64,000 bases of DNA from Ficedula albicollis. Taxonomy: Eukaryota; Chordata; Aves; Passeriformes; Muscicapidae. The position numbers and the translations under genes are program-made. Positions 30,514 through 45,223 of the stretch are shown one piece after another (positions within the stretch are counted from its first letter, which is position 1; every line of letters starts with the position of its first letter). The notes under the pieces are model-generated. The model had not been told where the DNA came from. It worked only from the letters and a program-made list of their open reading frames with translations, and did not search any database. The stretch is taken from contig NC_021673.1 of NCBI RefSeq assembly GCF_000247815.1, forward strand, positions 1,758,380 to 1,822,379, read 5' to 3'.

Positions 30514-30698
30514 AAACCAAACCCAAAGAACCAAGAATCACAGCTTTCCCAGAGTTATTATTACCTTTTATTAATGAAGCGATTAATAATGGCATCATAC
30601 CACAGGTGGAGTAAGGGTTTAACTCTCATCCTCACGGAAAAAAAAATGTTATTTACAGGCAAAAAGGGCAAACGTTGCTGGAGATCACGCAGGATATT
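30514..30698 (+). repeat. 185-bp tandem duplication, copy 2
   Basis: Second, directly adjoining copy. The near-identity and the nearby N gap make serial assembly of two haplotypes as likely as a true duplication. Confidence 0.92.
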
Positions 30699-30734
30699 TG
30701 TAACAAGATAAGAGAACTGATGATGCCAGCCAGG

Positions 30735-30828
30735 CTGTGGGACTGATCCCTGTCTGGGCCATTCATTAAATTTGGACTCGATGATCTGTCTGGGTTCCTT
30801 CCAGCTCGGAATATTCTGATGTGATTCG
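30735..30828 (+). mobile_element. CR1 LINE 3'-end fragment
   Basis: Sense CR1 terminus: TTTGGACTCGATGATCTGTC, GGGTTCCTTCCAGCTCGG, AATATTCTGATGTGATTC, the last resembling the 8-bp tail repeat. Confidence 0.85.
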
Positions 30829-32529
30829 TCCCAGCATATTTAGATGTTCCAGATATCCTGGAGTGATTTCTGTAATGGAATTTACAGACCCCTGGGATTC
30901 ATTTTTAGTGCTTAAAACCCTCACTCAGTTTCAGTTTGATATTTGTGGGGTTTTTTTGGTGGTCTTTTTTTTTNNNNNNNNNNNNNNNNNNNNNNNNNNN
31001 NNNNNNNNNNNNNNNNNNNNNNNNNTATTTTTTAATTGGTTTTAAACGCTGAAGAGTGCGAGCTTGAGTTATATTGCACAGGTAATCCGTGGGACACCAG
31101 GAATCTCCAAATGCCGGGCTGAAAAATTGGGATTTCCCACTTTGCAGCAGCTGATCCTTAGGGAATTCTCCAGCTTTCATTCCATTTCGGCAATGCCTTT
31201 AAAAATAGACGCTGTGGGAAGCGTGGAGGCATTTGTGGAGGTAAAGCCGAGCTTTGGGAGAGGTGACAGAGGCCAGGCAGAGGTGACCAAGGCAGCCCAG
31301 CAGGAAGTTTTAGCTAAGCCAGCCCCAGTTCCCACCTGTTCCCTGCAGTCCTTTCACAGCCTCTAATAATAAAGGGTTTGCGTTTCCCCTCATCCCTCGT
31401 GATCCCAGGGAACTCTGCAAATGACACCTCCAAAGGTCACATCCAGGGGGGCTGGAATCCAGCCTGGCCCGGCCACGACAATGGGAAGGGAGGAGAGGCA
31501 GGGCCAAGGACACCGGGGTGAATTCAATCCGTGTGAGGGGCGCTTTGCCAGGCTCACCCATCACCAGCTGGGGCTTTACAGCAGCCCACGCTGTTACAGC
31601 GCTAAAAACCCTTGGACGTAACCCTTGGAAGAAGGAAAAGGGATGGGGGAAAAGCAGGTGAGAAGTGGTAATGACAGCATTTCAGTGCTGTGGTTCCAGG
31701 GAGGCTGCACAGTTTCAGTCTGGTGCTCAGCCTGCTAATCCATCCCCTCTAGTGCCCTTTCCCTGGATTAGTTGTGCTGCTCATCCATTGTTTCAAGGCA
31801 ATGAAATGACTCACACCCAGCCCGTTCCCAGGAAATCTTGCCAGGTGAGCGAGGGTGACATTTACCGGGGGAGCTGTTAATTAGAACCCACCCTGATAAC
31901 ACAAACAGAACAGAGAACCCGAGCTGTGCGTGGCCCCGGGTTTATCATTCCATCTCTGGGAAGCTCCGTGTGCCTGTTCCACTGGGCAGCCCCGAACAAT
32001 CCCCTCTCACAGCTCCCTCAATCACCACCAGGAGCCAAAAGGTCCCTGAAATGGAATATTCAATGCCTCTGGGAGGGGTCGGGGAGAGGGAAACTCATTT
32101 TCCCAGGAGACCAAGCCAAGCATTTGTCCCTTACCGCACCTTGGCAGGTTGGGAGGAGAAGCCAGGGAAGGGATGCACAAATCCTGCTGCTCATTTCCTG
32201 GTTCTCTGGTCCCAGCATCCATCCACAGGGTGACAGCAGGTGCTGGCAGCTGGGGATCCATCGAATATGGTCCCAAAGTGCAGAGGTTCTCTTAGATCTC
32301 TGCCTCTCCTCCCTTTTCTCACTCCAGGAGAATTTATTCCCCAGGATTTACAGATGAAAACAGTGGGAAAACGAGGCAGTCGTTGTTCTGAGCCTGAATA
32401 TTCTTTAGGAATATTCTTCAGGGAATATTCTTTAGGATGTGATTCCTTTTTTTTCAGAAACATTCAGTGCTACTCATCCATCCCTGAGTGTTGGGCAGTC
32501 ATTGTTCTTCTCTGTTTATCCTTCTAGAC
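30829..32529. other. Non-coding spacer with an assembly gap
   Basis: No recognised gene. It contains a 52-N gap at 30974-31025 and is modestly GC-rich about 31220-32240, without a CpG island or recognisable exon. Confidence 0.5.
30974..31025. other. Assembly gap (52 N)
   Basis: Unknown bases flanked by a T run on the left and TATTTTTTAATTGG on the right. The gap probably stems from a low-complexity T-rich stretch. Confidence 0.99.
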
Positions 32530-32922
32530 AGGAATGCAGGCACTTGGAAGCTGGTCCAGAGGGGGACCAGAAGGCTGGAACACTTCTCCTGTGAGGAAAG
32601 GCTGAGAAAAATGGGATTGCTCAGCCTGGAGAAGCCTCCAGGGAGATCTCATTGCTGCCTTTCAGGGTGTAAAGGGAGCCCAAAGGAAGATGGGACAAAT
32701 TTGTAACCAGGGTCTGCTGCAATGGGACAAGGAGTGGTGGTTTTAAACTAAAAAAAGGGGATTTCAATTAACTTTAAGTGGGATTTTTTTGGTTTTTTTT
32801 TTATGATGAAGGTTGCACAAATTGCCCAGAGAGGTGGTGGGTGCCCCATTGCTGGGAAGTTTCAAGGTCTCTTCCAAACCAAAGTATTTAATGATTCTGT
32901 GATTCCATGGTTCTGTGATCCA
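32530..32922 (+). mobile_element. CR1 LINE 3' region, the longest uninterrupted copy here
   Basis: Sense CR1 of about 390 bp: GAGGAAAGGCTGAGAAAAATG, TTGCTCAGCCTGGAGAAG, GATCTCATTGCTGCCTTTCA, GGGTGTAAAGGGAGCCCAAA, TGCCCAGAGAGGTGGTGGGT and a tail of ATTCTGTGATTCCATGGTTC, the characteristic 8-bp repeats. It is 5'-truncated with no usable frame. Confidence 0.92.
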
Positions 32923-33647
32923 TCATTCTGCCAGTTCTGTGCTTATCCTTGCTGGACTTTGGAATTTGCCTTTTCATTATTCTTCCTGCCTTATTTTCCT
33001 CTGTTCATATTGAGGGGTTCTGTCCAGATTTTAGGTTTTCCTACACCAGGAGCAGATGCAACTTCATTATTCTGTGTTAAATTATTTCTATATGATAGGG
33101 AATTCCATGAATTAAGCTAATATTCAGAATTACAGGCTGAAATAACTCAGGGCATGGAGGGCTGGGATGGAAGAATCCATAAATCCAATCACCTGTACAA
33201 GATACAGGACCTCACTTTAGGATTTTCCAATCAGGATTTTGAGCCCAAGTTTTACACCAACTATATTTGGTGTAAAGAATTTGGTTTTAATGTGTAGAAT
33301 TTTCTGCCTTGTACAATGAATCTTCAGGATTTCACTTGTTTTGTTTCTGGGTTTTTTGGTTTTTTGTTTTTTTTTTGAAACCAAGTAACTTTTTTGGGTC
33401 ATAGATCCTCAACAAGAAATTGAGGCTTGGTTCAGAAGTGCAGAGGGAAAACTCAGAGCCTGTTCCAGTGGATAAATCCTCTCCCTGTGCATCTATGCCT
33501 AATTTTTATCTTCTTCCAAGAAGGAAATAGAAATCACAGAATCAGAATGATTTTGTAATCACAGAATGTTGGAACACTGAAACCTAGGAGTTTTCAGCTT
33601 TCTGTGCTTTCTAACACTAACCTCAAAAAAAAAACCCCACTGCTTTT
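32923..33647. other. Non-coding spacer
   Basis: No recognised gene. Near 33535-33580 ATCACAGAATCAGAATG and ATCACAGAATGTTGG resemble an antisense CR1 tail but no body follows. Confidence 0.5.
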
Positions 33648-33929
33648 GACTTAAAGCAAACTTCCAAATTTGGGTAATAAAATTAAAATCACTGGTGTGT
33701 GGGTTGAATAGAATTGTCTAATTTCACGTGGACAAAATAGAAGTTCCTAAGAGTTGTCTCTTCTTCTTGTTCCTTCTTCTTCGTAGTTTTAAGTAGTAGT
33801 TTTTAAATTAGTTAATAAGTACTGCAGTACAAGTCACAAGTGTTTAGTTATTAAGTTGTAATTTCACGTGGTGAAGAGTTTAAAATTTGAAGTTTTAAAA
33901 TATAGTAATAAGTGTAAAACAAAATTTTT
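33648..33929 (+). repeat. AT-rich tandem repeat, copy 1 (282 bp)
   Basis: Starts GACTTAAAGCAAACTTCC, as does the next copy at 33930. Both contain ATTTCACGTGGTGAAGAG and CAGTACAAGTCACAAGTG modules, but in a different order, so the duplication has been rearranged internally. No family recognised. Confidence 0.85.
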
Positions 33930-34185
33930 GACTTAAAGCAAACTTCCAAATTTGGGTAATAAAATTAAAATCACTGGTGTGTGGGTTGAATAGAATTGTC
34001 TAATTTCACGTGGTGAAGAGTTTAAAATTTGAAGTTTTAAAATACAGTAATAAGTATAAAACAAAACAGAAGTTCCTAAGAGTTGTCTCTTCTTCTTGTT
34101 CCTTCTTCTTCGTAGTTTTAAGTAGTAGTTTTTAAATTAGTTAATAAGTACTGCAGTACAAGTCACAAGTGTTTAGTTATTAAGT
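33930..34185 (+). repeat. AT-rich tandem repeat, copy 2
   Basis: Shares long identical stretches with 33648-33929, including AGAAGTTCCTAAGAGTTGTC and AAGTAGTAGTTTTTAAATTA. The ATTTCACGTGGTGAAGAG module comes before these here and after them in copy 1. Confidence 0.85.
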
Positions 34186-34430
34186 CAAAAGTATAAATAA
34201 TATAATTATTTGCTTTTAATTAAATAGTTAACCTTTAAAAGACCTTGTAACTAACTAAATACACCTCCATTTTCTCACTTTTAACTTATTAACTAAAAAT
34301 ACTAGAAAACTCGCCATACTATAAAAAAAAATTTAATAAATAACCAAGCCCAAACAAAAAAAAATCCATCTCTCAAATTTCAATCCTAACTCTAAGTAAA
34401 AACAAAACAAAACACTAATATATAATACCA
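34186..34430 (+). other. AT-rich, G-depleted block
   Basis: About 245 bp with very few G on this strand and abundant A, C and T (for example CTAACTAAATACACCTCC). Such strand bias is unlike the surrounding spacer. I considered mitochondrial-derived or LTR sequence but recognise neither. Confidence 0.55.
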
Positions 34431-35418
34431 CAAAGGGCAGAAGAAGGTCCAGGTTTTTTTGGTTTTTTTTTTTCCATATCAATTGCAATATTTGGGTTGT
34501 CCCAAATACAGAATTGAAAGCAAAGGCAATGTGGCTGATGAGGAATGAGGTTTTATAGAAATATACAGAGCAAGATAAAAGGGAGAACCAAAAATTAAAG
34601 CAAAAAACACTCCCAGAGTGTTGCAGAAGGGCTGAAAACAATCACTTTTGCCACTGTAGGGGAAAAGAACGAGACAATAAAGGAATATTATTTTTTAACA
34701 GTCCCTCTGCCATCTGGTAGGGAATTACAAAACATACCAGTGCTAAAAGCCAACCTCCATCTCCAATTCCAATTCTCTTTGCAGCCAAAACCACAGGGGA
34801 GCGAATAAAATCCAGATTCCAAAGGCAAAGGGTTCTTTTGTGGATCCATCAGATCTCTGGCAGGTCCTGTGTTCCCCCTGCTGGAATGTGCTGCTCCATC
34901 CCTGTGTCCTCACCTGTTCCTGGGCTCCAAATGCGCCTTGGGAGACACAGACAAGGGGAAATGAGGGAATTCATCCCAGACGCAAGTGGGCAGGGGATAA
35001 CAATCTCTCTGGAGTGGAAATGAGACATTTTCTGTGGTCAGCAAAACCTCTGCGATGGTTGGGACTGCTCTGAATCCATCACAGCCCAGCAAGGGGGGGA
35101 AAAAAAAATGGGATAAATGTTTATGGATAACCCATTTTCCTTTAAGCAGTGGTTCCCAAAGTGCCAGAGGTGCTTCCCTAAAAGTCCTGAAGGAGCAGCC
35201 CGGGGATTGGAGAAAAAAAAATCCAGGGAATTCCACCTGGATTCCACAGGAGGGAAGGGACAGCTCCATTCCTGGGAGGTGGGGAACTCAAACGCAGATA
35301 TTTGGGAAGGGCTCAGTCACACCAGCACCTTCGTTTGTGGCATTTTGGGTGCATCCCTTCCTCATCTGAGGCTGCCTGCTCCAGGAAAGGCTGGGATCTC
35401 CTCAGTGTGCTCCACCTG
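34431..35418. other. Non-coding spacer
   Basis: No recognised gene. The right end abuts an LTR starting TGTGTTGGTTGATG. Confidence 0.5.
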
Positions 35419-36578
<1,160 letters not shown>

Positions 36579-37317
36579 GCCTGCCAGGTGTCCTGCAGCC
36601 CCAGGGGAGCTCCAGGAATACTGGGATGTTCCTGCTGGTGAATCATCCCTTTGGAGAGCAGCTTCTCTTCCTGCCACAGAGGCACCCAGGGGCTCCTCCA
36701 GCTGTCTCAGCACGAGTGTCTGCTGCAATTTGAGCTGTCTGAAACGATCCTGGTTTGCCTCCAGCAAGGCACAGGCCCCTGGCAGTCGTGATGTCACATC
36801 TGGCAGAGCCGTGCAGATGTGTCAGAGCCCTCAAACACCTCACTTGGCTCGAGGTGCCTGGAGGTGTGCAACTAAATCAAGCTTAAAATTCCTTTTTTGC
36901 TGATGTTTAATTTGCCCTCAGCTCTGTTCCTGGAGCTGGAGGTGTGGGGATGTGAATTAAACCCTCTGCTGGTACCCAGGACAGGCTCAGCCTTTGTGTC
37001 CAAGGAGAGAGGATTTATCTCCCAGGATTTCAGGGTAGTGTCCAGTTTGCTGAGTCCCCTAAATTTAGGTTCAACATGTAGGAATCTCCTCATGGCAGCC
37101 AGAGTCAGTGCAGCTCTAATCACCACAATTTAGAGTCTGTTTCGGAGCAAAACCAACTCCAAGGCACCCAAATGAGGCTGAATATGACACGGGAGCTTTG
37201 GGAGATCTGAGGGGTTTATTTTGGTCACAACTTGACCTCTTGGAAGATGATTATTAGTGCTGGATACTGCTGGAAGCACAGGGACATTTTGTGTCTGCTC
37301 TCCTGGGTGTGGGGAGG
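36579..37317. other. Non-coding spacer with one exon-like open stretch
   Basis: No recognised gene. On the minus strand about 36600-36800 an open stretch reads LLEANQDRFRQLKLQQTLV, glutamine/leucine-rich like a short coiled coil. It has no clear splice sites and runs on into LTR sequence, so I do not call it a gene. Confidence 0.45.
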
Positions 37318-37566
37318 ATTTCTGGAGAGGGGATTTGGACAAAGACTTGGAGGGACAGGACACAGGGAACGGTTTCCACTGCCAGAGGCAGGGATGGATA
37401 CTGGGAATTGGGAATTCCTGGCTGGGATGGAATTCCCAGAGAAGCTGTGGCTGCCCCTGGATCCCTGGCAGTGCCCAAGGGCAGGCTGCACATTGGGGCT
37501 TGGAGAAACATGGAAGAGTGGAAAGTGTCCCTGCCCATGGCAGGAATGGAACTAAATGACCTCTAA
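37318..37566 (+). mobile_element. CR1 LINE 3' region running into a pentamer array
   Basis: Sense CR1: GGACAAAGACTTGGAGGGAC, GGAATTCCTGGCTGGGATGG, AGCTGTGGCTGCCCCTGG, AGTGTCCCTGCCCATGGC, then AATGACCTCTAAATCCAATCC where the usual end (a CCAACCCAAACC-like string) would be. The (AATCC)n array begins exactly at this end. Confidence 0.88.
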
Positions 37567-38335
37567 ATCCAATCCAATCCAATCCAATCCAATCCAATCC
37601 AATCCAATCCAATCCAATCCAATCCAATCCAATCCAATCCAATCCAATCCAATCCAATCCAATCCAATCCAATCCAATCCAATCCAATCCAATCCAATCC
37701 AATCCAATCCAATCCAATCCAATCCAATCCAATCCAATCCAATCCAATCCAATCCAATCCAATCCAATCCAATCCAATCCAATCCAATCCAATCCAATCC
37801 AATCCAATCCAATCCAATCCAATCCAATCCAATCCAATCCAATCCAATCCAATCCAATCCAATCCAATCCAATCCAATCCAATCCAATCCAATCCAATCC
37901 AATCCAATCCAATCCAATCCAATCCAATCCAATCCAATCCAATCCAATCCAATCCAATCCAATCCAATCCAATCCAATCCAATCCAATCCAATCCAATCC
38001 AATCCAATCCAATCCAATCCAATCCAATCCAATCCAATCCAATCCAATCCAATCCAATCCAATCCAATCCAATCCAATCCAATCCAATCCAATCCAATCC
38101 AATCCAATCCAATCCAATCCAATCCAATCCAATCCAATCCAATCCAATCCAATCCAATCCAATCCAATCCAATCCAATCCAATCCAATCCAATCCAATCC
38201 AATCCAATCCAATCCAATCCAATCCAATCCAATCCAATCCAATCCAATCCAATCCAATCCAATCCAATCCAATCCAATCCAATCCAATCCAATCCAATCC
38301 AATCCAATCCAATCCAATCCAATCCAATCCATTCC
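37567..38335 (+). repeat. (AATCC)n pentanucleotide array, about 153 copies
   Basis: Perfect period-5 array of about 770 bp, with one ATTCC variant near the right edge. It starts at the CR1 3' terminus, whose CCAACCC-like end differs from the unit by one base, so it may have been seeded there. The long Ser-Asn-Pro-Ile-Gln or Gly-Leu-Asp-Trp-Ile frames are artefacts of the repeat. Confidence 0.98.
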
Positions 38336-39393
38336 AATCCATTCCATGATCCCATGAAAGGTCTCCTGGCATCAGACAGGATTTATTAGAACACTTATAA
38401 TTCCAAAGGTATCCCAGGATGGTTTGGGCAGCCCTGAGAAATGGTTCCTTGTCCCCCTTCCCTGGAAAGGAACTGGAGGAGTCCAGATGGATTTTTTGGC
38501 AGAGCTGGCATCAGATGGATCCCACCTGGTGACCTGGTTTGGGACATGAGTGTGGAGCCTGGAAAAAGCTGTGAGACCACGGAAAGGGGAATTTGAGATC
38601 CAGCTGATCCAGGTCACACCAGCCTGGCCATCCCCTGAAAGCCATGGATGGGGTGGCCAGGGCTTGGCATTTGGGTGACAAAGGGAAGGAATTGGCTCCT
38701 CCCCACCTGAAATGTGAACAGAACAAATCCATTGTGTGAGGAAGTTCAGGGGCAATTTGCCAAAACGAATAAACAAAGTTGTGGCTTTTTTCCCTCCCTA
38801 CTTCTTAATGCTGTAGGAAGCAAGAGAGGATTATATGACAGTTGCCATTTAGGGGCGAAATTTATAGAATTTTATTTTTAGTTTTGAACTGGGAGATGTT
38901 GCAAGTTCAGTTCGAAACTAACTAACTGACTAACTAAATAAATACCAGTTTGGAATATCTTAAACCACATCAGGCCTCTAAATAAATGTATTTAATTTTT
39001 GTCATTTTGCTTGGTCCTAAGGGGGAATTTATTTCCACAGGTCCTGTAAAAATCCTGAGATTTTTTGCTGCCCTTCCTTCCGAGTTCCCAGGACAATAAA
39101 TCATATTCTGATATAAATTTTGATGCCTGAGTGTGATTTCTGTTCCTACCACTCAATCACTGAAAGATCAAGAGAAAAAGCTCCAGTGAAGCTTCCACAA
39201 GCACAGACATGTTGGGATTTGGCTTTGTGCCTCAACAGAAGAGTTTTATTTTGCAGAATATTCCTTTCCTATACACTCAGGCAGAGAACTCCAATCCCAG
39301 CGCTGCATCCTACAGATTTTCCTTGGAGGCTTCCCAGTCTCAACCAAACAAATTTCTCACTGTGTGAGAACTGATGAAACTCCAGCCAAATGT
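38336..39393. other. Non-coding spacer
   Basis: No recognised gene. It includes a short ACTAACTAACTGACTAACTA run near 38918. Confidence 0.5.
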
Positions 39394-40525
39394 AGGAAGA
39401 GGAGAGGAGAGGAGAGGAGAGGAGAGGAGAGGAGAGGAGAGGAGAGGAGAGAAGAGAAGAGAAGAGAAGAGAAGAGAAGAGAAGAGAAGAGAAGAGAAGA
39501 GAAGAGAAGAGAAGAGAAGAGAAGAGAAGAGAAGAGAAGAGAAGAGAAGAGAAGAGAAGAGAAGAGAAGAGAAGAGAAGAGAAGAGAAGAGAAGAGAAGA
39601 GAAGAGAAGAGAAGAGAAGAGAAGAGAAGAGAAGAGAAGAGAAGAGAAGAGAAGAGAAGAGAAGAGAAGAGAAGAGAAGAGAAGAGAAGAGAAGAGAAGA
39701 GAAGAGAAGAGAAGAGAAGAGAAGAGAAGAGAAGAGAAGAGAAGAGAAGAGAAGAGAAGAGAAGAGAAGAGAAGAGAAGAGAAGAGAAGAGAAGAGAAGA
39801 GAAGAGAAGAGAAGAGAAGAGAAGAGAAGAGAAGAGAAGAGAAGAGAAGAGAAGAGAAGAGAAGAGAAGAGAAGAGAAGAGAAGAGAAGAGAAGAGAAGA
39901 GAAGAGAAGAGAAGAGAAGAGAAGAGAAGAGAAGAGAAGAGAAGAGAAGAGAAGAGAAGAGAAGAGAAGAGAAGAGAAGAGAAGAGAAGAGAAGAGAAGA
40001 GAAGAGAAGAGAAGAGAAGAGAAGAGAAGAGAAGAGAAGAGAAGAGAAGAGAAGAGAAGAGAAGAGAAGAGAAGAGAAGAGAAGAGAAGAGAAGAGAAGA
40101 GAAGAGAAGAGAAGAGAAGAGAAGAGAAGAGAAGAGAAGAGAAGAGAAGAGAAGAGAAGAGAAGAGAAGAGAAGAGAAGAGAAGAGAAGAGAAGAGAAGA
40201 GAAGAGAAGAGAAGAGAAGAGAAGAGAAGAGAAGAGAAGAGAAGAGAAGAGAAGAGAAGAGAAGAGAAGAGAAGAGAAGAGAAGAGAAGAGAAGAGAAGA
40301 GAAGAGAAGAGAAGAGAAGAGAAGAGAAGAGAAGAGAAGAGAAGAGAAGAGAAGAGAAGAGAAGAGAAGAGAAGAGAAGAGAAGAGAAGAGAAGAGAAGA
40401 GAAGAGAAGAGAAGAGAAGAGAAGAGAAGAGAAGAGAAGAGAAGAGAAGAGAAGAGAAGAGAAGAGAAGAGAAGAGAAGAGAAGAGAAGAGAAGAGAAGA
40501 GAAGAGAAGAGAAGAGAAGAGAAGA
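39394..40525 (+). repeat. (AGAGG)n then (AGAAG)n pentanucleotide array, about 1.13 kb
   Basis: All-purine array. The first ~55 bp use an AGAGG unit, then at about 39451 the unit switches abruptly to AGAAG and stays uniform to 40525, roughly 215 copies. It ends directly against an antisense CR1, on that CR1's 3' side. Frames such as Arg-Arg-Glu-Glu-Lys are repeat artefacts. Confidence 0.98.
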
Positions 40526-40645
40526 CCCTGCCATGGCAGGGACACCTTCCACTATTCCAGGCTGCTCCAAGCCCTGTCCGACCTGACCTTGGACACTTCC
40601 AGGGATGAGGAATCCACAAATTTTTATTTGCACAGAAATCCCAGA
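40526..40645 (-). mobile_element. CR1 LINE fragment, antisense, abutting the pentamer array
   Basis: The plus strand reads CCTGCCATGGCAGGGACACC, TTCCACTATTCCAGGCTGC, CTTGGACACTTCCAGGGATG. The terminal ~60 bp that usually precede this (the GGTTGGAAGGGACC portion) are missing, and the array occupies their place. Confidence 0.88.
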
Positions 40646-41261
40646 ATCGATGTGGGTGCCTGTGTTTATGCTGAGGGAGAAGGAAAAGTGATCAGGGCAG
40701 GGGGTGAGGGAAGAAGGAGATGGGGACAGATGGAAAATCTTTGGCCCTTGGAAAATCTGAAGGATCCCTTGCCCACACTGCAGCTTTCCTTCCCAAAATG
40801 TGGCCAAGCAGAGCAGGAGGGTGGGATAATTGTCAGAGTGGGATGGTCTTTAGATGGAGTTTTAATCTTTCCACAAGAACTCACAAAGCCTCAATTCCCC
40901 TCCTGAGGCCCCATTTTATTGCCACGAATTCCCATTATGTCCCTGGGAGAAGGAGCTCACACATTAAAGCTCCTTGTGAGCCCAAGTGAAAACAAATTCC
41001 TTCAGCCACCTCCTCACAGCTGCCAGAAACCCCCATTTCCCCAGAAATTCCCACTTTTTCTTCTCCAGCATTTCATTTGCCAGGAGAACAAGTGGTTCCA
41101 TCAAAACTGGGAGTGGGATTTGTGACCTCCTTCCCACAGCCTTTGGGGCTAATAATGATACATAACCTGGTATTCCTTAGGTAAATTCCCATTTTCTGAA
41201 GTTTTCAGGTTCTTTGGATGCACATCTCCACAAAATTATTTGACTTTTCCATAAAACAGAA
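40646..41261. other. Non-coding spacer
   Basis: No recognised gene or element. Confidence 0.5.
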
Positions 41262-41400
41262 TGATAAGGTTGGAAAAGTCCTCCAAGATCATCCATTCCA
41301 AGCTCCAACCAAATTCCACCCCAATAAACCACATCCCAAAGTGAAGCACTTGCATTTCAGCCCCTGCCCACTCCTCCTTCCTCCAGGATAAAGAAATTGT
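41262..41400 (-). mobile_element. CR1 LINE 3'-end fragment, antisense
   Basis: The plus strand shows AGAATGATAAGGTTGGAAAA, GTCCTCCAAGATCATCCATT and CCAAGCTCCAACCAAATTCC, a CR1 terminus read backwards. The remainder is diverged. Confidence 0.75.
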
Positions 41401-41614
41401 GGATATCTGAACCCCTGGGATCATGTTTGGTATTTATTCCTCCCATTTTAATTTTTTTTTTCTAATGACTGGAAAGGATGATTTGATTAGGTGACCTGTA
41501 ATTAAGTGAAGATCCAGCTGGAGCCAGGATTTCTCCCACATGAAAAAGAACTAAGAAAGTTGGGATAAATTGTCCCTCAGCTCTTCTTGTGTCATGTTAA
41601 ACAATCCTGTCTTG

Positions 41615-41664
41615 TAGTAGTAGTAATAATAATAATACTACTAATAATAGTAATGGTAATAGTA

Positions 41665-41721
<57 letters not shown>

Positions 41722-41722
41722 G
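41615..41722 (+). repeat. (AAT)n trinucleotide array with variants
   Basis: Starts with TAG/TAA variants (TAGTAGTAGTAATAAT), passes through AGTAATGGTAAT interruptions, then about 15 perfect AAT units. The variant-rich left edge and perfect right part are typical of an ageing microsatellite. Confidence 0.95.
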
Positions 41723-41996
41723 CAGCAATAAAGTAATATTAGGAATTAGCTATAGAGGTGTGACTCAAATATGAAAAATCACATTCCAAATACACTTTTA
41801 AAGGGTCTGGCAGCTTTATTGTTTTTCTCACAATAAAATCCATCTTTGCTGCTTGTCTGCAGATCCCAGGAAAATCTTCCTGCATAACCAGGGACCACTG
41901 GGAATATTTGGGATGCTCTTCATTCTCACCCACTCCATACAGGTGAAATCATCAGTGGATAAGCAGAACAGAGATGGAATTCACCAGCAGAAGTTT

Positions 41997-42158
41997 GTGA
42001 TTCCTGGAGGTCAAGATCCACATAATAAGACCCACACGGTCAGTGTGAGTGTTGGTGTTAATGTCCACGGAATTGTTGTGATTCCTGGAGGTCAAGATCC
42101 ACATAATAAGACCCACACGGTCAGTGTGAGTGTTGGTGTTAATGTCCATGGAATTGTG
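41997..42158 (+). repeat. 81-bp tandem duplication, two copies
   Basis: Copies at 41997-42077 and 42078-42158 start GTGATTCCTGGAGGTCAAG and are almost identical (CCACGG versus CCATGG). The period is a multiple of three, so it reads as 27-residue repeats in several frames. No gene is supported. Confidence 0.92.
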
Positions 42159-42159
42159 G

Positions 42160-42455
42160 AATTCCAGAATGGTTTGGGTTGGAAGAGACCTTCAGTCATC
42201 CCATCCCACCCTTGCCATGGGCAGGGACACCTTTCACTGTCCCAGGTTCCTCCAAGCTCCATCCAGCCTGGCCTTGGGCACTGCCAGGGATCCAGGGGCA
42301 GCCACAGCTGCTCTGGGAATTCCATCCCAGCCAGGAATTCCTGCCCAATATCCCATCCATCCCTGCCCTCCTGCAGCCTAAGGCCAATTCCCCTGTCCTG
42401 CCACTATAAGCCCTTGGCAAAAATCCCTTCCCAGCCTCCCTGTAAAGTGACAGCA
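42160..42455 (-). mobile_element. CR1 LINE 3' region, antisense
   Basis: The plus strand carries CAGAATGGTTTGGGTTGG, CCATGGGCAGGGACACC, CCTGGCCTTGGGCACTGCC, CAGCCACAGCTGCTCTGGG and CCATCCCAGCCAGGAATTCC. A clear, little-diverged CR1 3' end immediately right of the 81-bp duplication. Confidence 0.92.
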
Positions 42456-42559
42456 GCTCCATTTGGCCACTGAGCCCAAGCTGTGATTTCCTTGGAGCTC
42501 TAATCCAAATCTGGGTTCCCTTGGTAGCTGAAGATCCCAAGTGCCAGTGAGAAGCCCAA

Positions 42560-45217
<2,658 letters not shown>

Positions 45218-45223
45218 TGGACC

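Noticed and set aside
34186..34430. Nuclear copy of mitochondrial DNA
   Set aside because: The strand skew is suggestive, but no mitochondrial gene, tRNA or rRNA sequence is recognisable.
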